In this document: in pieces, positions 1-7,538 of the stretch
How positions within the stretch are numbered: position 1 is the stretch's first letter
How the letters are laid out: each line of letters starts with the position of its first letter
Assembly (NCBI GenBank): GCA_034408745.1
Contig: JAWXCM010000293.1
Coordinates: 1 to 15,451, forward strand
Source of the DNA: JAWXCM01 sp034408745
Lineage (GTDB): Bacteria > Acidobacteriota > Terriglobia > Bryobacterales > Bryobacteraceae
Length of the DNA: 15,451 nucleotides
Direction of reading: 5' to 3'
Position numbers and translations under genes: made by a program
Notes under the pieces: model-generated
What the model was told of the DNA's origin: nothing
The model's input: only the letters and a program-made list of their open reading frames with translations
Databases searched by the model: none

Positions 1-24
1 CCAATCCTCGTCGAGAGGGTGCAT
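1..24 (-). CDS. Possible N-terminus of a leftward gene, cut by the window edge
   Basis: Reading leftward, an ATG at 24-22 opens a frame that starts M-H-P-L-D-E-D-W and runs off the left edge. Only eight codons are visible, so no function can be given. The reason to believe it is the well-formed minus-strand promoter immediately upstream (31-59), whose expected transcription start falls on or next to this ATG. There is no Shine-Dalgarno at normal spacing. The nearest purine run, GAAGG, is about 15 nt upstream and would lie inside the promoter spacer. Confidence 0.3.
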
Positions 25-30
25 GCTGAC

Positions 31-59
31 AGTATAGCGCCTTCATTAAAAAACATCAA
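31..59 (-). promoter_or_regulatory. Sigma70-like promoter reading leftward
   Basis: On the minus strand, TTGATG (plus 59-54) is a -35 box matching TTGACA at four of six positions. It is separated by exactly 17 nt from TATACT (plus 36-31), a near-consensus -10. The spacer is AT-rich on its upstream side. The predicted start, about 6-7 nt after the -10, coincides with the ATG at 24, implying a leaderless or nearly leaderless mRNA for the gene leaving the window. Confidence 0.55.
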
Positions 60-94
60 TCCTTAAGTTAGCGCTTATGGGCCCCCAGGCCTGC

Positions 95-114
95 GGCGGA
101 CGCCCACGTCCGCC
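95..114 (-). terminator. GC-rich hairpin just past the glycosyltransferase stop
   Basis: GGCGGAC (95-101) and GTCCGCC (108-114) form a perfect 7-bp stem with a 6-nt loop, starting 4 nt after the glycosyltransferase stop codon (121-119, read leftward). No T-tract follows on the minus strand, so it is not a classical Rho-independent terminator. It may help RNA 3'-end formation or simply protect the end. Confidence 0.3.
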
Positions 115-118
115 TTCA

Positions 119-820
119 TCACCCCCCCAACAGCCGGAGAATCGTGACGATAATCCGGTACCCGGCCAGCAAACTGGCCCGCAAATTCCCCGAGACCTTG
201 TTCTCCCCCGCCGCCCGAACCTTGTACGACACCGGGACTTCCTTCACCCGCAGCTCCCGCTGCAAAGCCCGAACCTGCATCTCCACAGTCCACCCATAGG
301 CCGGTTCCCGCATCCCGAGCCCGTCCAGCGACGCCCTCCGTACAGCCCTAAAGGGCCCAAGGTCTGTGTATGAAAAGCCGTACAGAATACGAATTAACGT
401 AGTGGCGACCGTATTGCCGAACTGCTGGTGCGGCAGCAAGGACCCCGCCTCCGCCCGCCCCATCACCCGTGAACCGAGCACCATGTCAAACTCGCCCCGC
501 CGGATCGGCTCAATCAACTCGACCGCCTCCGCCGCGTCCTCCGACAAATCCGCCTGCAAAAACACAACGACATCCACCTCAGGGGGCAGGGAAGCGATCG
601 CAGCCAGACACGCGACCCCATACCCCCGCTCCTCCGTTCGAACCACCACAGCCCCGTGCCGCCGAGCCACCTCCCCAGTCCCGTCCGTCGACCCGTTATC
701 CGCCACAATCACCAGACCGAACATTCCCGGCGGCAAAGCATCCAGCGTCTGCCCGATTACCGGGGCCTCATTCAAAGCCGGAATTATCAGTGCCGTCACC
801 GTGGAACCCCTGGGCGCCAT
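119..820 (-). CDS. Family 2 glycosyltransferase (DPM1-like), Gln in the DxD position
   Basis: This 233-residue protein is a GT-A fold, family 2 glycosyltransferase of the polyprenyl-phosphate sugar synthase/DPM1-like type. Such enzymes transfer a sugar from a nucleotide donor to a lipid carrier or glycan at the inner membrane face. Visible signs are the N-terminal beta strand TALIIPALNEA (9-19), VIVADNGSTDGT (37-48) for nucleotide binding, and the C-terminal PVSYKVRAAGENKVSG stretch typical of these enzymes. There is no multi-spanning membrane domain, only a hydrophobic C-terminal helix. The metal-binding DxD motif reads VVFLQADLSED, so the first Asp is Gln89 while Asp91 is kept. The start at 820 (M-A-P-R-G) is chosen because the fold begins right after it; the frame stays open upstream only because it runs antisense to lepB. 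Substrate unknown. Confidence 0.8.
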   Translation of the reverse strand: MAPRGSTVTALIIPALNEAPVIGQTLDALPPGMFGLVIVADNGSTDGTGEVARRHGAVVVRTEERGYGVACLAAIASLPPEVDVVVFLQADLSEDAAEAVELIEPIRRGEFDMVLGSRVMGRAEAGSLLPHQQFGNTVATTLIRILYGFSYTDLGPFRAVRRASLDGLGMREPAYGWTVEMQVRALQRELRVKEVPVSYKVRAAGENKVSGNLRASLLAGYRIIVTILRLLGG

Positions 821-828
821 CTCTGGTC

Positions 829-834
829 TAAAAT
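829..834 (+). promoter_or_regulatory. Possible lepB -10 box in the 45-nt divergent gap
   Basis: TAAAAT at 829-834 is a five-of-six match to TATAAT, 31 nt before the lepB ATG. No convincing -35 lies 16-18 nt upstream. On the opposite strand the same AT patch gives TATTTT (835-830), about 9 nt before the glycosyltransferase start. This patch is the only AT-rich part of the divergent gap, so both genes probably start transcription here. Weak evidence. Confidence 0.3.
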
Positions 835-865
835 AGTGTTCGTTGTCTGCACGCCATTGCGCGCT

Positions 866-1456
866 ATGGAGAACCTCACACCGAGCCCCGAAGGGGCGGC
901 CCAACCTGCGCTGGCACCTGCCGCGACGCGCAAATCGCCCCTGATCGCGCTCATCACGTGGTCGCGCGACCTGCTGATTTCCGTCGTCCTCGCCGTCCTC
1001 GTCATCCTGTTTCTCTACCAACCCGTAAAAGTGGAAGGCACCAGCATGATGCCCGCGCTGGTCGACCAGGAGCGCATCTTCATTAACAAGTTCGTGTACA
1101 AGTTTGGCATCGGCACCATCGATCGAGGTGATCTGGTAGTCTTCTGGTTTCCCGGCGACCCCACAAAGTCCTACATCAAACGCGTCATCGGCCTGCCAGG
1201 CGACATCGTCGAGGTCGATAACGGAGCCGTCTACGTCAACAGCCGCCCCCTTCGAGAAGACTACATCCTCGCCGAGTACCGGGACCAGTTGTCGATGTCC
1301 CCCTTCACCGTGGGTCCAGACGAGTTCTTCGTCCTTGGCGACCACCGCAGCTCCTCCAACGACAGTCGCTCCTGGGGAGCCGTCCCCCGTAACTACATCT
1401 ACGGTAAGGCGGTTTTCGTCTACTGGCCGCTCAACAAACTCGGCGTCCTGCGCTAA
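866..1456 (+). CDS. lepB: Signal peptidase I
   Basis: A 196-residue type I signal peptidase (S26), which cleaves signal peptides from Sec- and Tat-exported proteins at the outer face of the inner membrane. A basic segment (R22, K23, R34) precedes one membrane helix (about 35-52). The catalytic Ser60 is in GTSMMPAL, a variant of GxSMxPT. The general base Lys105 is in KSYIKRVIGLPGD. The conserved C-terminal box is GDHRSSSNDSRSWG (158-171), with His for the usual Asn in GDNR. Length and a single anchor helix fit the short non-enterobacterial form. ATG 866 is chosen because the frame upstream of it is antisense to the glycosyltransferase; no clear Shine-Dalgarno precedes it. It is divergent from the glycosyltransferase. 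Confidence 0.95.
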   Translation: MENLTPSPEGAAQPALAPAATRKSPLIALITWSRDLLISVVLAVLVILFLYQPVKVEGTSMMPALVDQERIFINKFVYKFGIGTIDRGDLVVFWFPGDPTKSYIKRVIGLPGDIVEVDNGAVYVNSRPLREDYILAEYRDQLSMSPFTVGPDEFFVLGDHRSSSNDSRSWGAVPRNYIYGKAVFVYWPLNKLGVLR

Positions 1457-1467
1457 GCCGCTTCAGA

Positions 1468-1496
1468 TGGACAGTGAAAACGATCTCGCGTAGACT
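1468..1496 (+). promoter_or_regulatory. Sigma70-like promoter of the TIR/nSTAND operon
   Basis: TGGACA (1468-1473) matches five of six bases of the -35 consensus. It is followed after exactly 17 nt by TAGACT (1491-1496), a four-of-six -10. It begins 12 nt after the lepB stop and would give a leader of about 36 nt before the GTG at 1539. This suggests the TIR/STAND pair is transcribed on its own and does not depend only on read-through from lepB. Confidence 0.5.
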
Positions 1497-1538
1497 GAGT
1501 ACCTACCCGGCGTCAATTTCGCATCTGGAAATAGGAAC

Positions 1539-3047
1539 GTGTATCTTACAGGCTTCCGGAACGACGTATTCATCAGCTATTCGCATGTCGATAATGAGCC
1601 AGACCGGCCGGACCTGGACGGAGAGCAGGGTCGGCTCGGGTGGGTGGACCGCTTCATGCGCCGTTTCGAGCCGGCGCTCTGGAAGGAAGTTGGAGCGCGC
1701 GCAGTCATATGGTTCGACCTCGAAGATGTAGCCGACAACCACCGTTTCGACAGACACATTGAAGACGCCACTCGCGGGTCCGCCGTCTTGCTCGCTTTGG
1801 TGACAAACGCCTATTTGCAGGCCGACTACTGCACCACGGAACGTGAGTGGTTTGTGGATTCCGCAACCCGCAGCCCTGTTGGCCTGAATGTAGAAAACCG
1901 CTCCCGCATTCATCCGGTGCGGGTCTTCGATATCCCACACCCAAGGTGGCCAACCGTTCTGCGCGGCGTCAGCGGAAGCAAATTCTTCAACAACAGCGGG
2001 CAGCCAATGGATCCACTCCACGACGACGCATCGTTCACCGAGGCAGTGGGTCGCCTCGCGTTGCATGTCGGCGCCCTGCTGAAGTCGCTGAAGGACCGCG
2101 AGCCGACAGAGCCCGAACCGTTACCCGTCAATACGTTCAAAATCTGCCTGGCGGCCACTTCTGACACATCCGCCCGTCAGAAACGAAGGCTTGCCGCTGC
2201 CCTCATGCCTCCCGAGTTCGAGGTGGTTGGATCCCAGCGGCCGATCCCGCCGCCTTTCGAACGCGACAAGCACAGTCAGGAATTGACAAAACTGCTCGAC
2301 ACAGCGGACCTGGCAGTTCACCTGCTCGACGGCTATCCCGGCCAATCGATCCCAGAATCGGAGGACGCTTATTTTCCGGAGGAGCAATGCCGCATCGGAC
2401 TCACCCACCCTTGCTCCCAGCTGGTGATTCTGCCCGAGTACCTGGACCCGGAGACCATCGAGGAGAAGCCATATCGGAAGTTCCTCGAAGACCTGGAGAA
2501 GGGGTCCATCCGGGCCGCAGCCGGACAGGAGGGCACGCGGACCCTTACCGTAGCGAGAGCAAGAAGCGATGAGAGCATCCTCGCTCTCATCCGAGACTTA
2601 AAGCAAAAAAGAGAGCAGGCTCAGAGAGCTCACACGGAAGCCGAAGGTGGCTCCATCTTCATTGACCTCGACTCCAGGGACCTCAGGTCCATAACCGACT
2701 TCTACGAATTTCTGTCCAGCAGGCAATACAGCGCCGTAACCATGTCGACTTCCGACAGAACGCCGTCGGAAAACACCAGGTTGTTTGAGCAGAACCTCCT
2801 CGGCGCGGAGGCGTTCGTCATCATCTATGGACAAGCCAGACGAGAGTGGGTGAAGTCTCGTCTCGAACTCGCGGTAAAGCTCATTCTCCGGCATGAACTA
2901 CCCATTCGACCGGTGGTGTACGTTGCTCCCCCGGCCAAACTTCCGGCCGAACTGAACTTCTCTTTCTGTCAGGTTGTGAATGGGACCGCCGGTTTTGACG
3001 CCGGCGCTGTAGCAGGCCTCCTGAACAACCGTCCCTCAATGCCATGA
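1539..3047 (+). CDS. TIR-domain protein with two further TIR-like modules (probable conflict-system effector)
   Basis: A 502-residue soluble protein with no signal peptide or membrane helix. Residues 9-185 are a bacterial TIR domain: strand A is DVFISYSHVD (9-18), the WFDLEDVADNHRFDRHIEDA segment carries the BB-loop region, and YLQADYCTTEREWF (92-105) corresponds to the S-x-W-C-x-x-E region of TIR NADases, making Glu101 the likely catalytic Glu. Residues about 199-345 (FKICLAATSD...DLAVHLLDGYPG...QLVILPE) and 370-502 (IFIDLDSRD...AFVIIYGQARREWVKSRLE) each look like degenerate TIR-like Rossmannoid modules with no obvious catalytic Glu. Known TIR proteins hydrolyse NAD+ or make cyclic ADP-ribose signals; that this one does so is inferred. 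The start is GTG, with GGAA 8 nt upstream and a stop at 1491 in frame, so no longer version is possible. The stop overlaps the next start (ATGA), implying translational coupling with the STAND gene. Confidence 0.8.
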   Translation: MYLTGFRNDVFISYSHVDNEPDRPDLDGEQGRLGWVDRFMRRFEPALWKEVGARAVIWFDLEDVADNHRFDRHIEDATRGSAVLLALVTNAYLQADYCTTEREWFVDSATRSPVGLNVENRSRIHPVRVFDIPHPRWPTVLRGVSGSKFFNNSGQPMDPLHDDASFTEAVGRLALHVGALLKSLKDREPTEPEPLPVNTFKICLAATSDTSARQKRRLAAALMPPEFEVVGSQRPIPPPFERDKHSQELTKLLDTADLAVHLLDGYPGQSIPESEDAYFPEEQCRIGLTHPCSQLVILPEYLDPETIEEKPYRKFLEDLEKGSIRAAAGQEGTRTLTVARARSDESILALIRDLKQKREQAQRAHTEAEGGSIFIDLDSRDLRSITDFYEFLSSRQYSAVTMSTSDRTPSENTRLFEQNLLGAEAFVIIYGQARREWVKSRLELAVKLILRHELPIRPVVYVAPPAKLPAELNFSFCQVVNGTAGFDAGAVAGLLNNRPSMP

Positions 3048-6000
3048 GCACGCCTGCTGAAAATCCGTACGTCGGGCTGCGGCCGTTCGATACGGCGGAC
3101 AGTCACCTGTTCTTCGGCCGTATCGAGCAGATCACGGAGCTTCAGGACAATCTCTACGCCCATCGCTTCAACGCCGTCGTCGGCAGTTCCGGCTGCGGAA
3201 AATCCTCCCTGCTCAAAGCCGGGCTCATTCCGTCGCTCTCCGCCGGATTCCTCCTCGGCGACCGTGACGCTTGGAAGATTGCGCACCTGGCACCAGGGGA
3301 CAGCCCAGTCCGCAATCTCGCCGAGGCCGTCGGCGCCGCTGTCTCCGCGCCAAAGGCTGTCATCGAAGAGTTGGTGCTCGCTGTCGCAGACGGACGGCTG
3401 AAATCGATGACCGACTTCGTAGCCAAATGGCTCGGAGCCTCTGAAAATCTCTTCATCCTCGTCGATCAGTTCGAGGAGATCTTTCCGTTTCGAGGGCGCA
3501 AAGCGGAGGTGCGTGAACCGCTGCCCGCTTCCGGCGCACTCCGGGAACAGAATCTCCGCCGGGCAATCGCCGACGATTTCGTCGATATCCTGCTGGGGTT
3601 GGCGGACCAGCGGAAGGTGCCTGTATACGTGGTCCTCACCATGCGCTCGGACTTCCTGGGCGATTGTGACGTGTTCTACGGCTTACCCGAAGCCATGAAC
3701 CGGGCCCGGTACCTGGTTCCGCGACTCACCCGCAAACAGCTGACGGAGGCGATCGAGGGTCCGGCCGCCCTGTACGGTGCGCGCGTCTCCCACTCCCTGC
3801 TCGACCGGCTTCTCAATGAACTCGGAGACCGCTTCGATCGTCTGCCAGTCCTCCAGCATGCGCTGCAGCGAACCTGGGAGGAATGGCGCCGGAAACCCTG
3901 TGCGGGGCCACTGGACACCGTCCACTATGAGCGAACCGGGATGCTCGAAAAGGCTCTGGGCAACCACGCTGGCGAGGTCCTGAAGGCACTGAAGTCGACT
4001 CCCGCCCTTGAGGCGGTGAAAGAGCCGGAACGGCTGCCCACAATCGGCCGGGTATTCCGAAGTCTGACTGAGACCGACTTGTCGGGCCGCGAAGTGAAAC
4101 GGGGCATTCGCCTCGTGGACTTGACGAAGGAGACCGGCCTTGAACGCGATCTCGTGCTCGCCATTCTCCTGCCGTTTCAAGACGCGGGGTTTGTGTATCG
4201 CTCAAGCGAGGCCGCCGATCGGAATCCACGCTTCGAGCTGTCCCATGAGAGTCTGATTCGCCAGTGGGACCAACTCTCCACCTGGCTTGCCGAGGAACGC
4301 GAATCACGCGACCACTACCTGGAACTGGTCAAGTTCTCCATTGGAGAACAAAAAGGCGAGCGGGGCCTGCTGCGCGATCCGGATCTGGCCATCAAAAGCC
4401 GCTGGTGGCAGCGCACCCTGCCGCAGGAGCACTGGGCAAAGCGGTACAGCAAAGGCGCGCCTGACCTCGAACTCTCACGCACCTATCTCGAGCGAAGCAA
4501 GAACGCCGCTCGGAACAGGAAACTGGCCGTCACAGGCCTCGTGGGCAGCGCAATTTTGCTGCTTTCCGCTTTGCTCTGGTCCGTGGCGGACAGCCGCGAC
4601 AGCGCCAGGCGGGAAGCCGCAATGGCCAAGGATGCGGCAGCCGACGCGACAAAGCAGAAGCAGAAAGCGGAGGGAGCAGCGGGAGAATCATCACGCCTGG
4701 AAAAATTGGCGAATCGCGCCCGTCAGGCGGCAGTGGATGCGGCAGCCAGCCTCGACTTGGCGCTCCAACAGTTGACGGACAGCCTGAGCGAGATCCAGAC
4801 AAAAAACACGGCGCTGGAACTGAAGACGAAGGAGGCGAAAACGGCTTCGGAACTCGCATCTCAGCGTACGTGGGAAGTCCGTGTCGCCGACCTCGTATCA
4901 GCCTTGGATTCTGGAGACCGGAGCCCTCAGTACAAGGATGCGATCTGGACCCTGGCGGGCGAAGATACACGAACCCGCCGTGCCGTCTTGTCGCGAATCC
5001 TGTCTACCGAGGACGCAGCCTACCGCCAGTTCGCGACATTGTCGACAGGCAGCCGGAGCGTAACGGAAGCCCTCTTCGGCAACGGATCGCCGGATCGCCT
5101 CGAGCCGATCTATGAGGTATTCGAGGCCCGCTGCGGCCCCGGAACTTCTGATTCAGCCCCCGTTAGAGCGTGCAGCGCAATCGCATCTGCCCTGAGTGGC
5201 GCACCCTCAACACCTGCCCGCCAGCGCCTTGCCGACAGGGTCCTAATTTTGCTCGAATCGGCTCCGCCAGATATGCCCGCTCAAACCGTGAGCCTTGTGG
5301 AAGGCGTCTTGCCTTTGCTCGACGGCAACCAGCTGGATCGCGTGGCAACCTTTCTGCTGGCCCCCTCCGCCGGCCCTCAGGACCGCAGGACATCGTACCT
5401 CGAATACTGGCTTCGCGACCGCTCCGATCAGCTCTCAGAGCCGGTCCGGCGTGCCTTCGCCGCCCGCATGCTGACACTTCTGGAACAGAGTCAGCTCCGC
5501 ATTGGCTTTTTTGCCGAAAAACTCCTGAACTCCGACGAGCGCCGGCGCGCTGCTGCCATGGTGTCCGAAAAGTGGACCACAATTTCTCAGGACTCCCGCT
5601 CCACATTCGCATTTCTTGCGCCTTACCTCAGCAAGGAGATTGTCAGCCAGATGGCGCTGGCCGAAGTCAATTCTCCACGGGGGTACACGACTGAGCTTCG
5701 AAGGCTCGCTCCGCTGCTCGGCCTCGACACTCTCGCCGAGATTACTAACGTCCTGGTCGCAGCGTGCAGACGCACGGAACAGCAGTCTGAATCGATGGGA
5801 CGTCTGTATTCGGTTCTCACCGCGGTTCAGGATCGTCTTTCGCCACCCTCGAGACTCCGTCTCGCAGATCAACTGGTCGACAACCTGACGGCATCGCGGG
5901 ACAACGAAAGCGCCCGGCGGGCAGCGCTGTGGCTGGGAACGATCAACGGCGTCCCCCTCGTCGCGCCCGAGCGATTCCTGGCGTCCTGGACCGGCGCAAT

Positions 6001-7516
6001 GGCACGCTTCCCCCGTGAAAACCTCCTGCAGCTGGCACTCGGCAAAGCCCCACAACCAGAAGTGGTCCGACGGCTTGGAGAGCACCTGTTGCGCTCTGTG
6101 ACGAACAACGTCAAGAACTATGAGCTGAAACAACCGGTCATCGAATTCTCTCGGCTCCTGGACCCGGAAGGAGTCACGGCCTTGATGAGCAGGCTCATTC
6201 TCGAGTCTGCCCGCCCGGAGAACGACAGGGAGTTTCGCCAGGCTTTATACGACATTGCTGGCACAGTAACGCGGTCCCTCCCGCCTCCTCTCGCCGCTGC
6301 TGCCAACGCTCAGATTTTGGCAGCCGTCAACGAACTCGACGACCTCAGTCGGGTTTACGAATTGGCGCGTGCAACCAGCGGCTATGGTTCGGGAGACTTC
6401 CGGAATCTGGCATTGGCGTCGGCTTTAGTCAGGAAGATTGCCGGCAAGGGAGGCGATTACAATGTCACCTTGATCGCAGATCTCGTCACAGGAATGACCG
6501 GCAGCGAGGACCGTGAACTCAGGCGGCTCCTGGCCGCAAATCTGACCCACAGCTCCGTCAGCTTGCCGCCTGAGCAAGTAGCTCAAACACTGGCTCCCCT
6601 GCGGGAGCATCTGTCCTCCGATCAGGCGAAACGATTCGCGGCAGCTCTCTGGAACGCGCTCGAGGCACCTCAGGACGACTACAGGAAACTTAGATCTAAC
6701 ATTGCCCTCGCCTGGTACCGGGACGACCTTTCTGACGAGCAGTGCCATCGCCTGAATGACAGGTTGCTCAGGTCGATGAAGGAACAGACCACATCGCTGA
6801 CTGCGGACCTCCCGTCGGCAATCGCTCTGCTAAGCAGGCGGCTAACCGATTCGCAGGCAATGGAAACAATGGTTGCTGTCCAGGAATTCACACTCTCGTA
6901 CAACTCTTCCTCGCTGGCGCCATACGCGGTCGCTGTAACGGCGCTGGCCGCGCGCGTGAAACCAGACGTCCTGCAGCTCTTCCTGGAGCGACTGCTGAAA
7001 GCAGCCGAGGCCGAGGCAGTCGCAGCCAGCCGACGCTATGACCCAATTCCCCACGGATACCTGCTTGTGGAACTGTCAGCACACTTGAACGCCGCGCAAC
7101 AGATCCGCCTGCTTCCGATTCTCGTGGAGAACCTGCGGTTCCAGGGCGGACCGGATCGTTACGGCAGCGTTCCCGGCAGGCCGCTTTCGACGTTCGCCTC
7201 CACCCTCGCGCCCGAGCCCCTCAGCAGGCTGACTACTTTGCTGCTGAGGCGCTTTGAAGAGAAAGCCTCTCCAACGGATCTGGAAGCCATCCTCGAACTG
7301 CCCGCAGTTCGAGGGCGTGCCCGGCAGTTTCTCGTAGACGTGCTAAAGTGGCCAACCCTGGAGCGAATGTCACGCGATACCGTCCTGGCCGCACTCGCAA
7401 AGCGCAGCAACCTCGAAGGTTCCGTTCTTCGGAACTACAACGTCTGGCAGTTTGCCGACTGGGCGCGGCGTCAGGGGCTCGACATGTCTCCAATCCCGCG
7501 TCCTGTTGGTTATTAG
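3044..7516 (+). CDS. nSTAND1-type NTPase with membrane helix, coiled coil and helical-repeat C-terminus
   Basis: A 1490-residue STAND ATPase, probably the sensor and scaffold partner of the TIR protein. It opens with the signature NPYVGLRPF (7-15) and FFGR (23-26), common in nSTAND1 proteins. Walker A is GSSGCGKSS (47-55), Walker B LFILVDQFEE (136-145) and a sensor-like strand VVLTMRSDF (196-204). RLPVLQHALQRTWEEW and the winged-helix end FELSHESLIRQW (397-408) are also family hallmarks. A single membrane helix (about 494-514) is followed by a charged Ala/Lys/Glu-rich coiled coil (about 515-620). The remaining ~870 residues show no WD40 or pentapeptide pattern. They are Leu/Ala-rich, with recurring L-x-P-x-x-x-x-x-x-x-x-x-L-L units, suggesting an alpha-solenoid ligand-binding region. 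Conflict STAND proteins often end in such superstructure-forming repeats. ATG 3044 overlaps the TIR stop. Function in defence is inferred. Confidence 0.85.
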   Translation: MSTPAENPYVGLRPFDTADSHLFFGRIEQITELQDNLYAHRFNAVVGSSGCGKSSLLKAGLIPSLSAGFLLGDRDAWKIAHLAPGDSPVRNLAEAVGAAVSAPKAVIEELVLAVADGRLKSMTDFVAKWLGASENLFILVDQFEEIFPFRGRKAEVREPLPASGALREQNLRRAIADDFVDILLGLADQRKVPVYVVLTMRSDFLGDCDVFYGLPEAMNRARYLVPRLTRKQLTEAIEGPAALYGARVSHSLLDRLLNELGDRFDRLPVLQHALQRTWEEWRRKPCAGPLDTVHYERTGMLEKALGNHAGEVLKALKSTPALEAVKEPERLPTIGRVFRSLTETDLSGREVKRGIRLVDLTKETGLERDLVLAILLPFQDAGFVYRSSEAADRNPRFELSHESLIRQWDQLSTWLAEERESRDHYLELVKFSIGEQKGERGLLRDPDLAIKSRWWQRTLPQEHWAKRYSKGAPDLELSRTYLERSKNAARNRKLAVTGLVGSAILLLSALLWSVADSRDSARREAAMAKDAAADATKQKQKAEGAAGESSRLEKLANRARQAAVDAAASLDLALQQLTDSLSEIQTKNTALELKTKEAKTASELASQRTWEVRVADLVSALDSGDRSPQYKDAIWTLAGEDTRTRRAVLSRILSTEDAAYRQFATLSTGSRSVTEALFGNGSPDRLEPIYEVFEARCGPGTSDSAPVRACSAIASALSGAPSTPARQRLADRVLILLESAPPDMPAQTVSLVEGVLPLLDGNQLDRVATFLLAPSAGPQDRRTSYLEYWLRDRSDQLSEPVRRAFAARMLTLLEQSQLRIGFFAEKLLNSDERRRAAAMVSEKWTTISQDSRSTFAFLAPYLSKEIVSQMALAEVNSPRGYTTELRRLAPLLGLDTLAEITNVLVAACRRTEQQSESMGRLYSVLTAVQDRLSPPSRLRLADQLVDNLTASRDNESARRAALWLGTINGVPLVAPERFLASWTGAMARFPRENLLQLALGKAPQPEVVRRLGEHLLRSVTNNVKNYELKQPVIEFSRLLDPEGVTALMSRLILESARPENDREFRQALYDIAGTVTRSLPPPLAAAANAQILAAVNELDDLSRVYELARATSGYGSGDFRNLALASALVRKIAGKGGDYNVTLIADLVTGMTGSEDRELRRLLAANLTHSSVSLPPEQVAQTLAPLREHLSSDQAKRFAAALWNALEAPQDDYRKLRSNIALAWYRDDLSDEQCHRLNDRLLRSMKEQTTSLTADLPSAIALLSRRLTDSQAMETMVAVQEFTLSYNSSSLAPYAVAVTALAARVKPDVLQLFLERLLKAAEAEAVAASRRYDPIPHGYLLVELSAHLNAAQQIRLLPILVENLRFQGGPDRYGSVPGRPLSTFASTLAPEPLSRLTTLLLRRFEEKASPTDLEAILELPAVRGRARQFLVDVLKWPTLERMSRDTVLAALAKRSNLEGSVLRNYNVWQFADWARRQGLDMSPIPRPVGY

Positions 7517-7538
7517 CGGCGGCCCGGTCCGGAGCCGA

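Noticed and set aside
821..1345. N-terminal extension of the glycosyltransferase frame to 1345
   Set aside because: It runs antisense to lepB, and the GT2 fold begins at the methionine at 820.
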